From: Ancylobacter aquaticus
GTDB taxonomy: Bacteria; Pseudomonadota; Alphaproteobacteria; Rhizobiales; Xanthobacteraceae
DNA length: 64,000 nucleotides
Direction of reading: 5' to 3'
NCBI RefSeq assembly: GCF_004339465.1
Contig: NZ_SMFY01000001.1
Coordinates: 496,001-560,000 of the forward strand
Shown here: in pieces, positions 16,762 through 24,783 of the stretch
Numbering within the stretch: position 1 is the stretch's first letter
How the letters are laid out: each line of letters starts with the position of its first letter
The notes under the pieces: model-generated
Databases searched by the model: none
The model's input: only the letters and a program-made list of their open reading frames with translations
Told to the model about the DNA's origin: nothing
Program-made: the position numbers and the translations under genes

Positions 16762-17244
16762 TCAGGACAGCAGAAGGGCGATCAAGCCGGACAGCGGCGG
16801 CAGCACCAGCGAAGCCGCGAGACGGCGCAGGGCGAAGTGGACGCCCATCAGCGGCACCTCGAACGCGGCAAGCCGGTGAATGGCGACCACGGACCAGGCG
16901 GACAGCAGGGCAATGAGCTGCGGTGATCCCGCGCCCCCCGCCTGGAAGATGAGGACGATCGGGAAGGACACGACGGGCCCCCCGGGAATGATCGCGCCGA
17001 AGGCTGACGCAATCAGCACCCCGCCCATTCCCGATTCAGGTCCAATCCAGCCGCCGATCACCTTGTTCGGAATCAGCGGGGTGAGCAGTTGCGCGGCAAG
17101 CACCGCCAGGAACAGGGCGGGTATCGTACGGCCGAGTGTCGAGACGGCAATCTGAAGTGCATGCCTCAGTCGCGCGCGATCGCGGATGGCCGTGACCCCG
17201 ACGGCGGCACAGGCTGCGGCGCCCATGAGGTAATCGACCAGCAT
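16762..17244 (-). CDS. small membrane permease, half-size (second of a pair)
   Basis: A 160-residue membrane protein with about four or five hydrophobic segments. A conserved-looking core (GAIIPGGPVVSFPIVLIFQAG, LLSAWSVVAIHRLAAFEVPLMG) resembles one half of ArsP/DUF318-type permeases. It follows the equally small and related gene at 17249-17776 by 4 bases. The two products share the pattern GG-P-x3-FP, then W-S-x5-R, then E-x-PLMG, which indicates an ancient duplication. They may form a heterodimer equal to one full-length permease. The family assignment is by pattern only. Confidence 0.65.
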   Translation of the reverse strand: MLVDYLMGAAACAAVGVTAIRDRARLRHALQIAVSTLGRTIPALFLAVLAAQLLTPLIPNKVIGGWIGPESGMGGVLIASAFGAIIPGGPVVSFPIVLIFQAGGAGSPQLIALLSAWSVVAIHRLAAFEVPLMGVHFALRRLAASLVLPPLSGLIALLLS

Positions 17245-17248
17245 GGCG

Positions 17249-17776
17249 TCAGCGCCGCGAAAGTCGGCGCATCAACAGCCCCGCCAGCACCGGCAGGGTG
17301 ATGCAGGAGGCCAGACGTAGCACCACGAAATCAGAGCCCATCAGCGGCCATTCCCAGATGATGATCCGCTGGATGCCGATCAGGCTCCATCCGGTGAGGA
17401 AGGCGATGAGCAGTCCCGCCTCGACCCCGGCAGCGGCAAGCGCGGCGACCAGCGGAAAAGAGGCGAACGGACCGCCAACCGTGACCGCTCCCGCCGCCGA
17501 AGCGATGGCGAGGCCCCTCACGCCCCGCCCCTCGCCGAACCATTTGCCCAGGCCCTCGCGAGGCAGCCAGGCCTGCATGACGGCCGCCAGTATGACGGCT
17601 GCCATGATGCGGGGAGCAAGGGAGGCGAAGTCGGCCGTGCCTGCCCATAGCCCTGCGACAAAGCCCGAAGGACCGAGAAACGCGAGACTTAGAACGGTGG
17701 CGACCGACACCAGCGCCACGGGCAAGGCCAGGTGCCCGTGGCGCTGGAGGTGGGTCGGACTTGGCCGGTGCTCCAT
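17249..17776 (-). CDS. small membrane permease, half-size (first of a pair)
   Basis: A 175-residue membrane protein with about five hydrophobic segments. The core GAVTVGGPFASFPLVAALAAA followed by LTGWSLIGIQRIIIWEWPLMG mirrors the core of its neighbour at 16762-17244. ArsP/DUF318-like half permease is the best guess. It begins 11 bases after tctA and ends 4 bases before the sister gene, so it belongs to the TctAB operon. Why a TTT transporter operon carries two extra half-permeases is unclear; export of a product or of toxic intermediate is one possibility (inference). Confidence 0.65.
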   Translation of the reverse strand: MEHRPSPTHLQRHGHLALPVALVSVATVLSLAFLGPSGFVAGLWAGTADFASLAPRIMAAVILAAVMQAWLPREGLGKWFGEGRGVRGLAIASAAGAVTVGGPFASFPLVAALAAAGVEAGLLIAFLTGWSLIGIQRIIIWEWPLMGSDFVVLRLASCITLPVLAGLLMRRLSRR

Positions 17777-17787
17777 GTCGCCGGCCT

Positions 17788-19296
17788 TCAGACCAGCGAC
17801 TTCGCGCTCGGCCGCCGGCGCGACCAGATGTGCTGGGCCGTCGGCGCAAGAAGCGAGAAGAGCGTGAAAGCCGCCAGGATCAGGCAGACCGGGGTGGACA
17901 GGAAGATGAGAGGGTCGCCGCCCGAGATGGTCATGCCCTGCCGGAACGCCTGCTCCATCAGATTGCCCAGCACGACGCCCAGAATCAGCGGCGCCACCGG
18001 AATGGCCGCCTTGCGGAAGAAGTAGCCGACCACCGCAAATCCAAGGGCGAGATAGACCTCGGTGATCGAGTTGTTGACCGAATAGACGCCGGTCAGCGCG
18101 ACCACGAGAATGCCGGCCATAAGGATGCCCGACGGCAGGTAGAGAATGCGGACGAACAGCCCGATCAGCGGCAGGTTCAGCACCAGAAGAATGACGTTGC
18201 CGACATACATGCTGTCGATCAACCCCCAGACGAGCGCGGGCTGTTCCTGCATCAGCTGAGGTCCCGGCTGGATGCCGTACATGATGAAGGCGCCCAGGAG
18301 AACGGCGGTCACTCCCGAGCCGGGGATTCCCAGCGTCAGTAGCGGAACGAGGTTGCCCGAGACGGAGGAATTATTGGCGGCCTCCGGGCCCGCAACGCCC
18401 TCGATGGCGCCCTTGCCGAACATCTCAGGATGCTTGGATAGCCGCTTCTCGGTCGCATAGGACAGTACCGTGGCGATGATGCCGCCGGCGCCGGGAAGGA
18501 TGCCGACCAGGAAACCGATCACGCCACCACGGGTGATGGGTCCTATCGAGCGCCGCCACTCCTCCGGGGTACACCACAGTTTGCCGCTGATCTTGATTGG
18601 TTTCAGCTCGCCCGCGTACCAGGCCTTTATCTGGTAGAGCACCTCGGTCAGCGCGAAGAAACCCACGACGATGGACAGAAAAGGAACGCCGTCCTGGAGC
18701 GTCGGAAAGCCGAAAGTGAACCGCTCCTGCCCGCTTTGCAGATCGATGCCGGCTGTCGCGATCATCAGCCCGAAAAAGACCGAGAACATGCCCTTTGCCA
18801 GGGAACCGCCGGTGAACGCGCTGACGGCCGACATGGTGAACACCATCAGCATGAAATTCTCGGCGGGTCCGAATTCCAGCGCGACAGATGCGAAGGGAAT
18901 GGCCAGCACCGACAGCGCGATGACGCTGATCGTTCCCGCGACGAAGGAGCCAACGGCGGCCACCGCCAGCGCAGCGCCCGCACGCCCGTTGCGCGCCATG
19001 GGGTAGCCGTCGAAGACGGTGATGACCGAGGTTCCGTCGCCCGGCGTATTGATGAGCACCGAGGCCGCTGTGCCGCCGTAGGATGATCCGTAGTAGATAC
19101 CGCACAGCATGATCAGCGCCGATACCGGCTCAAGGCCGAAGGTCAGCGGCAACAGCAGGGCGATGCCGGCGGTGGCCCCGATGCCGGGAAGAATACCGAT
19201 GATCGTTCCAAGCAGCGCGCCGACGAAGACGAACATCAGGTTGGTTGGCTGCAAAGCGACGGCAAAGCCGTCAATCATGTAGGGAAGCGACTCCAT
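17788..19296 (-). CDS. tctA: tripartite tricarboxylate transporter large membrane subunit TctA
   Basis: A 502-residue, roughly 12-helix membrane subunit. Both TctA signature repeats are visible: [20 protein letters not shown] (residues about 31-50) and the related [15 protein letters not shown] in the second half. Also present is the [16 protein letters not shown] segment. GAGGAG lies before the ATG. It partners with the small subunit encoded 10 bases upstream and with a periplasmic TctC-like protein, probably that at 22990. TTT systems import citrate, tricarballylate, terephthalate and similar acids. Confidence 0.93.
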   Translation of the reverse strand: MESLPYMIDGFAVALQPTNLMFVFVGALLGTIIGILPGIGATAGIALLLPLTFGLEPVSALIMLCGIYYGSSYGGTAASVLINTPGDGTSVITVFDGYPMARNGRAGAALAVAAVGSFVAGTISVIALSVLAIPFASVALEFGPAENFMLMVFTMSAVSAFTGGSLAKGMFSVFFGLMIATAGIDLQSGQERFTFGFPTLQDGVPFLSIVVGFFALTEVLYQIKAWYAGELKPIKISGKLWCTPEEWRRSIGPITRGGVIGFLVGILPGAGGIIATVLSYATEKRLSKHPEMFGKGAIEGVAGPEAANNSSVSGNLVPLLTLGIPGSGVTAVLLGAFIMYGIQPGPQLMQEQPALVWGLIDSMYVGNVILLVLNLPLIGLFVRILYLPSGILMAGILVVALTGVYSVNNSITEVYLALGFAVVGYFFRKAAIPVAPLILGVVLGNLMEQAFRQGMTISGGDPLIFLSTPVCLILAAFTLFSLLAPTAQHIWSRRRPSAKSLV

Positions 19297-19306
19297 GACC
19301 TGCTCC

Positions 19307-19768
19307 TCAACCCAGGAATGACAGGATGCCGGAGGGAAGCGGAACGCCCAGGAACCGCTTCAATCCGACGTAGAGGAACGTGGCTGTGCCTAGCGAGACC
19401 GCGAGGTTGGTCGCGAGCTTCCCCCGGTGGAACGCGGACGTCACGCCGAGCATGAGCAGGAAAGTTGTCAGAAGATAACCCACGCTCTCCAGCGTGAGTG
19501 CATAGGCGACCGCCGCTGCCGCGGCACCGAAAATGCCCAGACGCTGGCGCCGCTGAAGCAGGGGGTCGACCGGCGCGGCGGCGACGGGCACGGCGCGCTG
19601 GGCTTCCATCCAGAGCATCATGCTGATCAGGAGCATCGCTCCCCCGAGCAGCATCGGATACATGCGCGGCCCTACCGGGTCCTCGGCAGCGCGCGTGGGA
19701 ATGTTGTAGGCGATGGCGAGATAGCTGCTGCCGATCAAAAAGGCGGCGATCGCGATTGACCTGCCCAT
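19307..19768 (-). CDS. tctB: tripartite tricarboxylate transporter small membrane subunit TctB
   Basis: A 153-residue protein with four hydrophobic segments and the TctB pattern: GSSYLAIAYNIP near the N-terminus, then GPRMYPMLLGGAMLL, with a cytoplasmic loop between helices 2 and 3. GGGAGG precedes the ATG. First gene of the minus-strand operon, divergent from the FAH-family gene. The shared gap contains an AT-rich site also found before the TctC-like gene. Confidence 0.88.
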   Translation of the reverse strand: MGRSIAIAAFLIGSSYLAIAYNIPTRAAEDPVGPRMYPMLLGGAMLLISMMLWMEAQRAVPVAAAPVDPLLQRRQRLGIFGAAAAAVAYALTLESVGYLLTTFLLMLGVTSAFHRGKLATNLAVSLGTATFLYVGLKRFLGVPLPSGILSFLG

Positions 19769-19828
19769 TGGGGCCCTCCCGTTTTCTATCGAGTTGCCCC
19801 CAGCCTAGGACCATCGGCCACTATGTGC

Positions 19829-19852
19829 AAATATATAAATATATGTATTATT
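19829..19852. promoter_or_regulatory. candidate operator of the local GntR/UTRA regulator (AT-rich site 1)
   Basis: AAATATATAAATATATGTAT is a strikingly AT-only run in a GC-rich genome, in the divergent gap between tctB and the FAH-family gene. It shares the 11-base core TATAAATATAT with the palindrome before the TctC-like gene. Joint control of both transcription units by the GntR protein encoded at 22160 is the simplest reading. Confidence 0.5.
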
Positions 19853-19919
19853 GCCCTGGCGCGGCACTCCCGGTAGGGTCCTGTGCTGACGCAAAGGAAA
19901 GCCGACAGGGAGAAGGCGC

Positions 19920-20795
19920 ATGAAACTCGTCTCGTTTCGCAGCAGCGCGCAGGCGCTGGCTTTTGGCGCCGTTATTGGCGACGAGGTCGCGGTGCTCGGC
20001 GGGGATGGGGACGCGCGCTGGGGTAGCTTGCGCGCGCTGCTGGAGCGCGGCGGCATCGCGGCAGCGGAAGCGGCGATCGCCGGCGCCCCGCGCGTTCCGC
20101 TGGCCGGTCTGCACTACGCGCCGGTCATTCCCGATACCGACATGATCTTCTGCGTGGGGCTGAACTATGCCAAGCACATCGCGGAGATGGGCCGCGAAAT
20201 GCCGCAATACGCGGCGCTGTTCCCGCGCACGGGTCGCAGCCAGATCGGGCATGGCGAGCCCATGGTGTTGCCGCGCGTTTCAACCCAGCTCGACTATGAA
20301 GGGGAGCTTGCCTTCGTCATCGGCACGGGTGGGCGCTACATCCGGGAAGAGGACGCCCTTTCGCACGTCGCCGGCTACTCCTGCTACAATGATGGCAGCC
20401 TGCGCGACTTCCAGCGCCACACCCACCAGTTCCTTCCCGGCAAGAATTTCTGGGGCACCGGCGCCTTCGGCCCCTGGCTGGTGACGCCCGACGAGTTCGG
20501 CGACGTCGCCTCACATGGCGTCACCACGCGCCTTAACGGTCAGGTGATGCAGCAGGCGGGCTTCGACGACTTCCTGTTCACCGTGCCCCATCTCATCGCC
20601 TACATCTCCAGCTTCACCGAGCTGAAGCCGGGCGACGTCGTCATCACCGGCACGCCGGGTGGCGTGGGCACGGCGCGCAAGCCGCCGGTCTACATGAAGC
20701 CGGGCGACGTCGTGGAAGTCGAGATCGACGGTATTGGCGTGCTTCGCAACACGGTCGTGTCAGAGGCTGACGTCACTGTCCCGGGCGTCGCATGA
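19920..20795 (+). CDS. fumarylacetoacetate hydrolase (FAH)-family enzyme
   Basis: A 291-residue enzyme with the FAH C-terminal domain from about residue 75. Metal ligands are seen in LDYEGELAFVIG (Glu-x-Glu) and in CYNDGSLRDFQ (Asp). The loop GKNFWGTGAFGPWLVTPDE and the motif GDVVITGTPGGVGTAR are characteristic. The family includes 2-hydroxyhepta-2,4-diene-1,7-dioate isomerases, acylpyruvases and 2-keto-4-pentenoate-type hydrolases, all acting on beta-diketo or enol acids. It is the first gene of the plus-strand unit; the stop overlaps the next start. Confidence 0.9.
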   Translation: MKLVSFRSSAQALAFGAVIGDEVAVLGGDGDARWGSLRALLERGGIAAAEAAIAGAPRVPLAGLHYAPVIPDTDMIFCVGLNYAKHIAEMGREMPQYAALFPRTGRSQIGHGEPMVLPRVSTQLDYEGELAFVIGTGGRYIREEDALSHVAGYSCYNDGSLRDFQRHTHQFLPGKNFWGTGAFGPWLVTPDEFGDVASHGVTTRLNGQVMQQAGFDDFLFTVPHLIAYISSFTELKPGDVVITGTPGGVGTARKPPVYMKPGDVVEVEIDGIGVLRNTVVSEADVTVPGVA

Positions 20796-21781
20796 GCGGG
20801 GTTCTCACCTTCGCCTGCGGCCGGACCGACCGCACCGAGGCGTTTTTTACTGGCGAGACCGTTCTGGAGGGCGGCCGGCTCGCGCCGCTCGCTTTGCCGC
20901 CGCCGGAAATTTTCCCCCGCGCGCTGAAGCGTGCTGAATTCGATGTGACCGAGCTGTCGGCATCCAGCTATCTGGTTCACCTCTCGCGCGGCGTGTCGGA
21001 ATATGTCGCGTTGCCGGTGTTTCTCTCGCGCTTCTTCCGCTTCGATTCAATCTATGTGCGCGCCGATCGCGGTATCGACGCGCCGGCCGATCTCCGGGGC
21101 AAAGTGGTTGGCACGCCCGAATTTCAGATGACGGCAGGCGTCTGGGTGCGGGGGATACTGCAGGAACATTTCGGCCTCGATCACCGCTCCGTGCGCTACG
21201 TCACCGGCGGGCTTAACCTTGCGGGGCGAAAGGAGCGGATCCCGCTCGCACCGGGTCCAGGCCAGGATATTCGCCCGATCGACCCCGCCGAGACGTTGAA
21301 CGCGCTGCTTGCGCGCGGCGAGATCGACGCGGTGGTGGCACCCGAGCCCCCGGCCTGTTTTCTCGACGGCTCCGCGCCGGTCCGCCGCCTCTTTCCGGAT
21401 TCGCGGGCGGCGGAACAGGCTTATTTCGCCGCGAGCGGAATCTTCCCCATCATGCACCTCGTCGCGGTTCGCCGCAGCCTGGTCGACGCGGATCCCACGC
21501 TGGCCGGCCGGCTGTTCAAAGCTTTCGTGCTGGCGCGCGATGCCGGCTATCGGCGCCTTGAGGCGATGGCGAACGCGGGCAGCCTCCCGCTGATGCTGCC
21601 CTGGCTGCAGGTCGAACTTGCGAATACCAGGAAGGCCCTGGGCCACGACCACTGGCCTTACGGATTTGAGGCCAACAGGGCGGCCATCGAGGCGCTGTGC
21701 CGCTACTCCTTCGACCAGTCGCTCTCGGCGCGCGCCGTCGCCCCCGAGGAGCTTTTCGACCCACGCGTACTCACCACCTGA
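20792..21781 (+). CDS. 4,5-dihydroxyphthalate decarboxylase-like protein (NMT1/THI5-like fold)
   Basis: A 329-residue cytoplasmic protein without signal peptide. Family landmarks are LTFACGRTDRTEAF at the N-terminus, REFDV-type text (RAEFDVTELSASSYLVHLSRG), GTPEFQMTAGVWVRGILQEH and SGIFPIMHLVAVRRSL. The fold is that of periplasmic binding proteins but the members are intracellular and several are annotated as 4,5-dihydroxyphthalate decarboxylases. Together with the FAH-family gene, cupin and TTT transporter this suggests catabolism of an aromatic or polycarboxylic acid (inference). It could also be a ligand-binding non-enzyme. Confidence 0.75.
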   Translation: MSGVLTFACGRTDRTEAFFTGETVLEGGRLAPLALPPPEIFPRALKRAEFDVTELSASSYLVHLSRGVSEYVALPVFLSRFFRFDSIYVRADRGIDAPADLRGKVVGTPEFQMTAGVWVRGILQEHFGLDHRSVRYVTGGLNLAGRKERIPLAPGPGQDIRPIDPAETLNALLARGEIDAVVAPEPPACFLDGSAPVRRLFPDSRAAEQAYFAASGIFPIMHLVAVRRSLVDADPTLAGRLFKAFVLARDAGYRRLEAMANAGSLPLMLPWLQVELANTRKALGHDHWPYGFEANRAAIEALCRYSFDQSLSARAVAPEELFDPRVLTT

Positions 21782-21794
21782 GGGAACAGGAACA

Positions 21795-22163
21795 ATGAAG
21801 TATTTCCATCGCTTCGAAGACATGGAGCAGTTCGCCTTCGGGCCCAGCGTGACCTCGTCCTTCGGCGCCAAGGTTCCGGGCGAGCGCATGATCCTGGGTC
21901 TGGCGCGCAAGACGCCGGGAACGGGTTCAAAGCCGCACAAGCATAATGCCGAGCAGTTCAACTACATGGTGCAGGGGACCGTTCACGCCATCGTCGGCGA
22001 CGAGGAGATGACCGTGACAAAGGGCGGAGTGGTCTACATCCCCGCCGGTGTCGTTCATACCATCACGGCGATCGGCGACGAGGATGTGGTATTCCTCACC
22101 GTCAAGGACAAGCTTGAAGAGTTCAAGGTCGAACTCGTTGGTGTGACGGAAGATACGGCATGA
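21795..22163 (+). CDS. small cupin-domain protein
   Basis: A 122-residue single-domain cupin. Metal-binding positions are complete: His48, His50 and Glu53 in PHKHNAEQ, and His88 in PAGVVHTI. A GGAACA-type ribosome site lies 8 bases before the ATG at 21795. Longer upstream reading is inside the previous gene and not used. Such proteins act as small dioxygenases, isomerases or decarboxylases on enols and acids. It probably serves the same pathway as its neighbours. The stop overlaps the GntR start by 4 bases. Confidence 0.85.
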   Translation: MKYFHRFEDMEQFAFGPSVTSSFGAKVPGERMILGLARKTPGTGSKPHKHNAEQFNYMVQGTVHAIVGDEEMTVTKGGVVYIPAGVVHTITAIGDEDVVFLTVKDKLEEFKVELVGVTEDTA

Positions 22164-22891
22164 GTCTGACAGCCGATCAGGACAATGGCCTGCCCCTTTA
22201 TCAGAGTGTGCGTCAGCAACTTCGCGCCGATCTGGAACAGGGGCGGTGGAAGCCGGGGGACATGCTCCCGACCGAGGCCGAGCTGGCCCGCCATTTCGGG
22301 CTCAGCGTCGGCACGATACGGCAGGCCGTTCTCGCGCTGGTGCGCGAGGGCTTGCTCACGCGGACGCCGGGCCGCGGCACCTTTGTCGCGCGCTTCGACA
22401 CCCGGGGTGGCTTTGGTCGGTTCTTCCGTTTCCGCGATGAGGCCAACAGCCCGATGGAGCCGAGCGTGCGCCATCTGGATACGACCCTGATCGAGGACGG
22501 CGACCCTGACATAGCGGCGCGGCTTCAGAGCCCGCCAGGTACGCCGATCTATCGCGTTCGCCGGATGCTGCTTGGAAATGGCGAGCCGATCAGTCTCAAC
22601 ATCTCCTATCTCGACAGCACGGCCTATCCCGGCCTCGAAACGCTCTCGCTCGACGACCAGCGCCTTTATACCGTGCTGGAACGTCGTCATGGCGTGCTTG
22701 TGCTGCGCGCGGAGGAAGATCTGCGCGCCGGGCTGCCGGAGGAAAGCGAGGCGACGCTGCTTGGCATTTCGCTGTCGACGCCGGTGATGATCGTCGAGCG
22801 CACCGCCTATGGACACCGCGGCTCGGTCATCGAGTGGCGTCGCACCATCGGGCGCAGCGACAAGTTCCGCTACCACATCTCCTTGCCCTGA
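22160..22891 (+). CDS. GntR-family regulator with UTRA domain (HutC subfamily)
   Basis: A 243-residue regulator. The N-terminal winged helix (residues about 8-80) reads PLYQSVRQQLRADLEQG, then LARHFGLSVGTIRQAVLALVREGLL and RTPGRGTFVA. The UTRA effector domain follows (residues about 100-240), with IYRVRRMLLGNGEPISLNIS and VIEWRRTIGRSDKFRY. It is encoded within the catabolic cluster it likely controls. Two AT-rich palindromic sites, at 19829 and 22937, are the candidate targets. Confidence 0.92.
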   Translation: MSLTADQDNGLPLYQSVRQQLRADLEQGRWKPGDMLPTEAELARHFGLSVGTIRQAVLALVREGLLTRTPGRGTFVARFDTRGGFGRFFRFRDEANSPMEPSVRHLDTTLIEDGDPDIAARLQSPPGTPIYRVRRMLLGNGEPISLNISYLDSTAYPGLETLSLDDQRLYTVLERRHGVLVLRAEEDLRAGLPEESEATLLGISLSTPVMIVERTAYGHRGSVIEWRRTIGRSDKFRYHISLP

Positions 22892-22936
22892 TCCCTGTGA
22901 GACCAAAGGCGTCGCCCAAGAAACGCTTTGACTCAA

Positions 22937-22960
22937 ATATAAATATATATATATTTATAT
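22937..22960. promoter_or_regulatory. perfect 24-base AT palindrome, candidate GntR operator (site 2)
   Basis: ATATAAATATAT and its exact complement form a 24-base perfect palindrome composed only of A and T, 30 bases before the TctC-like gene and 46 bases after the GntR gene. Its core TATAAATATAT recurs at site 1 between tctB and the FAH-family gene. It may overlap the -10 region, which would allow simple repression. Confidence 0.5.
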
Positions 22961-22989
22961 CATAAACAAAAACACAATGGGAGGAATCT

Positions 22990-23979
22990 ATGTCTCGAGC
23001 CCGCATCTTCGGCCGCGCGACCGCCCTCGCGTTCGCATTCTCCGCCACGGTCATGCCCGCCAGCGCCTGGGAGCCAACGGGTGACGTCGAAATTCTTGTA
23101 ACGGTCGGTCCAGGTACGTCGCCCGATCAGCTTGCCCGGCAGTTCCAGTCGATCTGGAGAAAGCAGGGCACCGTGAAGAACAACGTCATCGTCACCAACA
23201 AGCCCGGTGGCGGCGGGGCGGTGGGCCTCGGGTACCTCAACAACAGCCATGCCGGCAGCGGCGAGAACCTGGCGATCGCCGGCGCCAGCATGGTCTCCAA
23301 CAAGCTTGCGGGACGGTCCCCGATCGGTTGTGACGAGGTGACGCCGATCGGCCATGTCTTCGCCGAGTATATCGGCGTCGCCGTGCACCCGGATTCGCCG
23401 ATCAAGGATGCCAACGACCTGTTGGCACGGCTGAAGGCGGACCCCCAGTCGCTGTCGATCGGCATAGCCACCAGCCGGGGCAACTCGAACCATCAGGCCA
23501 TTGCCCTCCCGGCCAAGCTTGCGGGCGTTGACGTCTCGAAGCTCAAGACGGTCGTGTTCCAGGCCGGCAGCGAGGCGCGCACAGCGGTGATGGGCAAGCA
23601 TGTCGACGTCGTCCCCGCGAGCGTCGGCAGCCTTGCAAAGCAGGTCGAGGCCGGCCAGTTGCGCCTGCTGGCGATCAGCGCGCCGGAACGCATGACCGGC
23701 AGTGTTGCCGATGTCCCGACCTGGAAGGAACTCGGCTTCGATGCCGTGGTCTCCAACTGGCGCGGTTTGATCGGCCCGAAGGACATGCCGCCGGAAGCCG
23801 TGACCTATTGGGAAGGCGTCGTAGAGGCCACCATGCAGGACCCGGATTTCAAGAAATCCGCCGACGCGGCTTTCCAGACCGCAAAGCTCATGAAGCACGA
23901 TGAATTCGCGGCGTACTGCAAGGAAGAGGAAAAGAGCCTCGATCTGATCCTTGGGGACATGGGCATCGGCACCAACTGA
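22990..23979 (+). CDS. tripartite tricarboxylate transporter periplasmic binding protein (TctC/Bug-like)
   Basis: A 329-residue periplasmic protein with a Sec signal peptide of about 28 residues (cleavage after MPASAW or the preceding ASA). Bug/TctC landmarks are EILVTVGPGTSPDQLAR at the start of the mature part, NKPGGGGAVGLGYLNN, and the late segment SNWRGLIGPKDMP. GGGAGGAAT lies before the ATG. It should deliver substrate to TctAB encoded at 17788-19768. Its own palindromic operator separates it from the preceding gene. Confidence 0.9.
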   Translation: MSRARIFGRATALAFAFSATVMPASAWEPTGDVEILVTVGPGTSPDQLARQFQSIWRKQGTVKNNVIVTNKPGGGGAVGLGYLNNSHAGSGENLAIAGASMVSNKLAGRSPIGCDEVTPIGHVFAEYIGVAVHPDSPIKDANDLLARLKADPQSLSIGIATSRGNSNHQAIALPAKLAGVDVSKLKTVVFQAGSEARTAVMGKHVDVVPASVGSLAKQVEAGQLRLLAISAPERMTGSVADVPTWKELGFDAVVSNWRGLIGPKDMPPEAVTYWEGVVEATMQDPDFKKSADAAFQTAKLMKHDEFAAYCKEEEKSLDLILGDMGIGTN

Positions 23980-24027
23980 GGCGCCCAGTTAAAAGTCCTC
24001 CCTCTATTTGCCAGCGGGATCGCGAAC

Positions 24028-24783
24028 ATGCTGCGGGAACTGGATGGACAGGTGGCGCTCGTGACGGGTGCCACCCGGAATATCGGCCGGGCGATTGCCG
24101 AAGACCTCGCTGGCGGCGGGGCGGCGGTCGCGGTCGCAGGCCATAGCAATGCAGAGGCGGCGCGCGATGTGGTCGATGCCATAATGGCGCAAGGGGGCCG
24201 CGCCTTCGCCGTGCTGGGCGATGTGCGCGATCCGCAATCTGTGGCGCAGATGGCGGCACAGACGCGGGGCACCCTCGGCCCCATCTCGATACTGGTGAAC
24301 TGCGCCGCCGTCCGCGAGGAAACGCCGTTCGCTGATATCCAGCTCGCCGACTGGCAGCGGATACTGTCGATCGTGCTCGATGGCGCCTTCAATCTTGCTC
24401 AGGCCGTCCTGCCGGATATGCAGGCGGCGGGCGGCGGCACCATCATCAATATCGGTGGGGAAACCGGGCACACCGGCGCCCGCGAGCGCGCCCATGTGGT
24501 CACTGCCAAGGCGGGTCTGGCCGGTTTCACCAAGGCGCTCGCGCTCGACCTCGCCGGCGACGGCATCACCGTGAATTGCGTCGTGCCGGGCACCATAAAT
24601 ACCGAGAGCAGCGCCATGCGCCGCCATGCCGGCTCGCAGTTCAAACAGAAGCGCATGCCGCCGCTCGGTCGGCGGGGCGAGCCGTGGGAGATCGCGGCCA
24701 TGGTGCGGATGCTGTGCGGGCCGGGGGCGCGCTATATCACCGGCCAATCGGTCCATGTGAATGGCGGTCATTCATGTCCTTGA
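24028..24783 (+). CDS. short-chain dehydrogenase/reductase-fold protein lacking the catalytic Ser-Tyr
   Basis: A 251-residue Rossmann protein. The coenzyme motif TGATRNIGRA is intact (residues 13-22), NCAAV replaces NNAG, and the C-terminal part VNCVVPGTINTE is typical. The active site departs from classical SDRs: NIGGETG stands where the catalytic Ser is expected, and the YxxxK motif reads V157-V-T-A-K161, so Tyr is absent and only Lys remains. The protein may bind NAD(P) without classical hydride chemistry, or use another acid. It lies between the TctC-like gene and the MmgE/PrpD gene. Confidence 0.8.
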   Translation: MLRELDGQVALVTGATRNIGRAIAEDLAGGGAAVAVAGHSNAEAARDVVDAIMAQGGRAFAVLGDVRDPQSVAQMAAQTRGTLGPISILVNCAAVREETPFADIQLADWQRILSIVLDGAFNLAQAVLPDMQAAGGGTIINIGGETGHTGARERAHVVTAKAGLAGFTKALALDLAGDGITVNCVVPGTINTESSAMRRHAGSQFKQKRMPPLGRRGEPWEIAAMVRMLCGPGARYITGQSVHVNGGHSCP

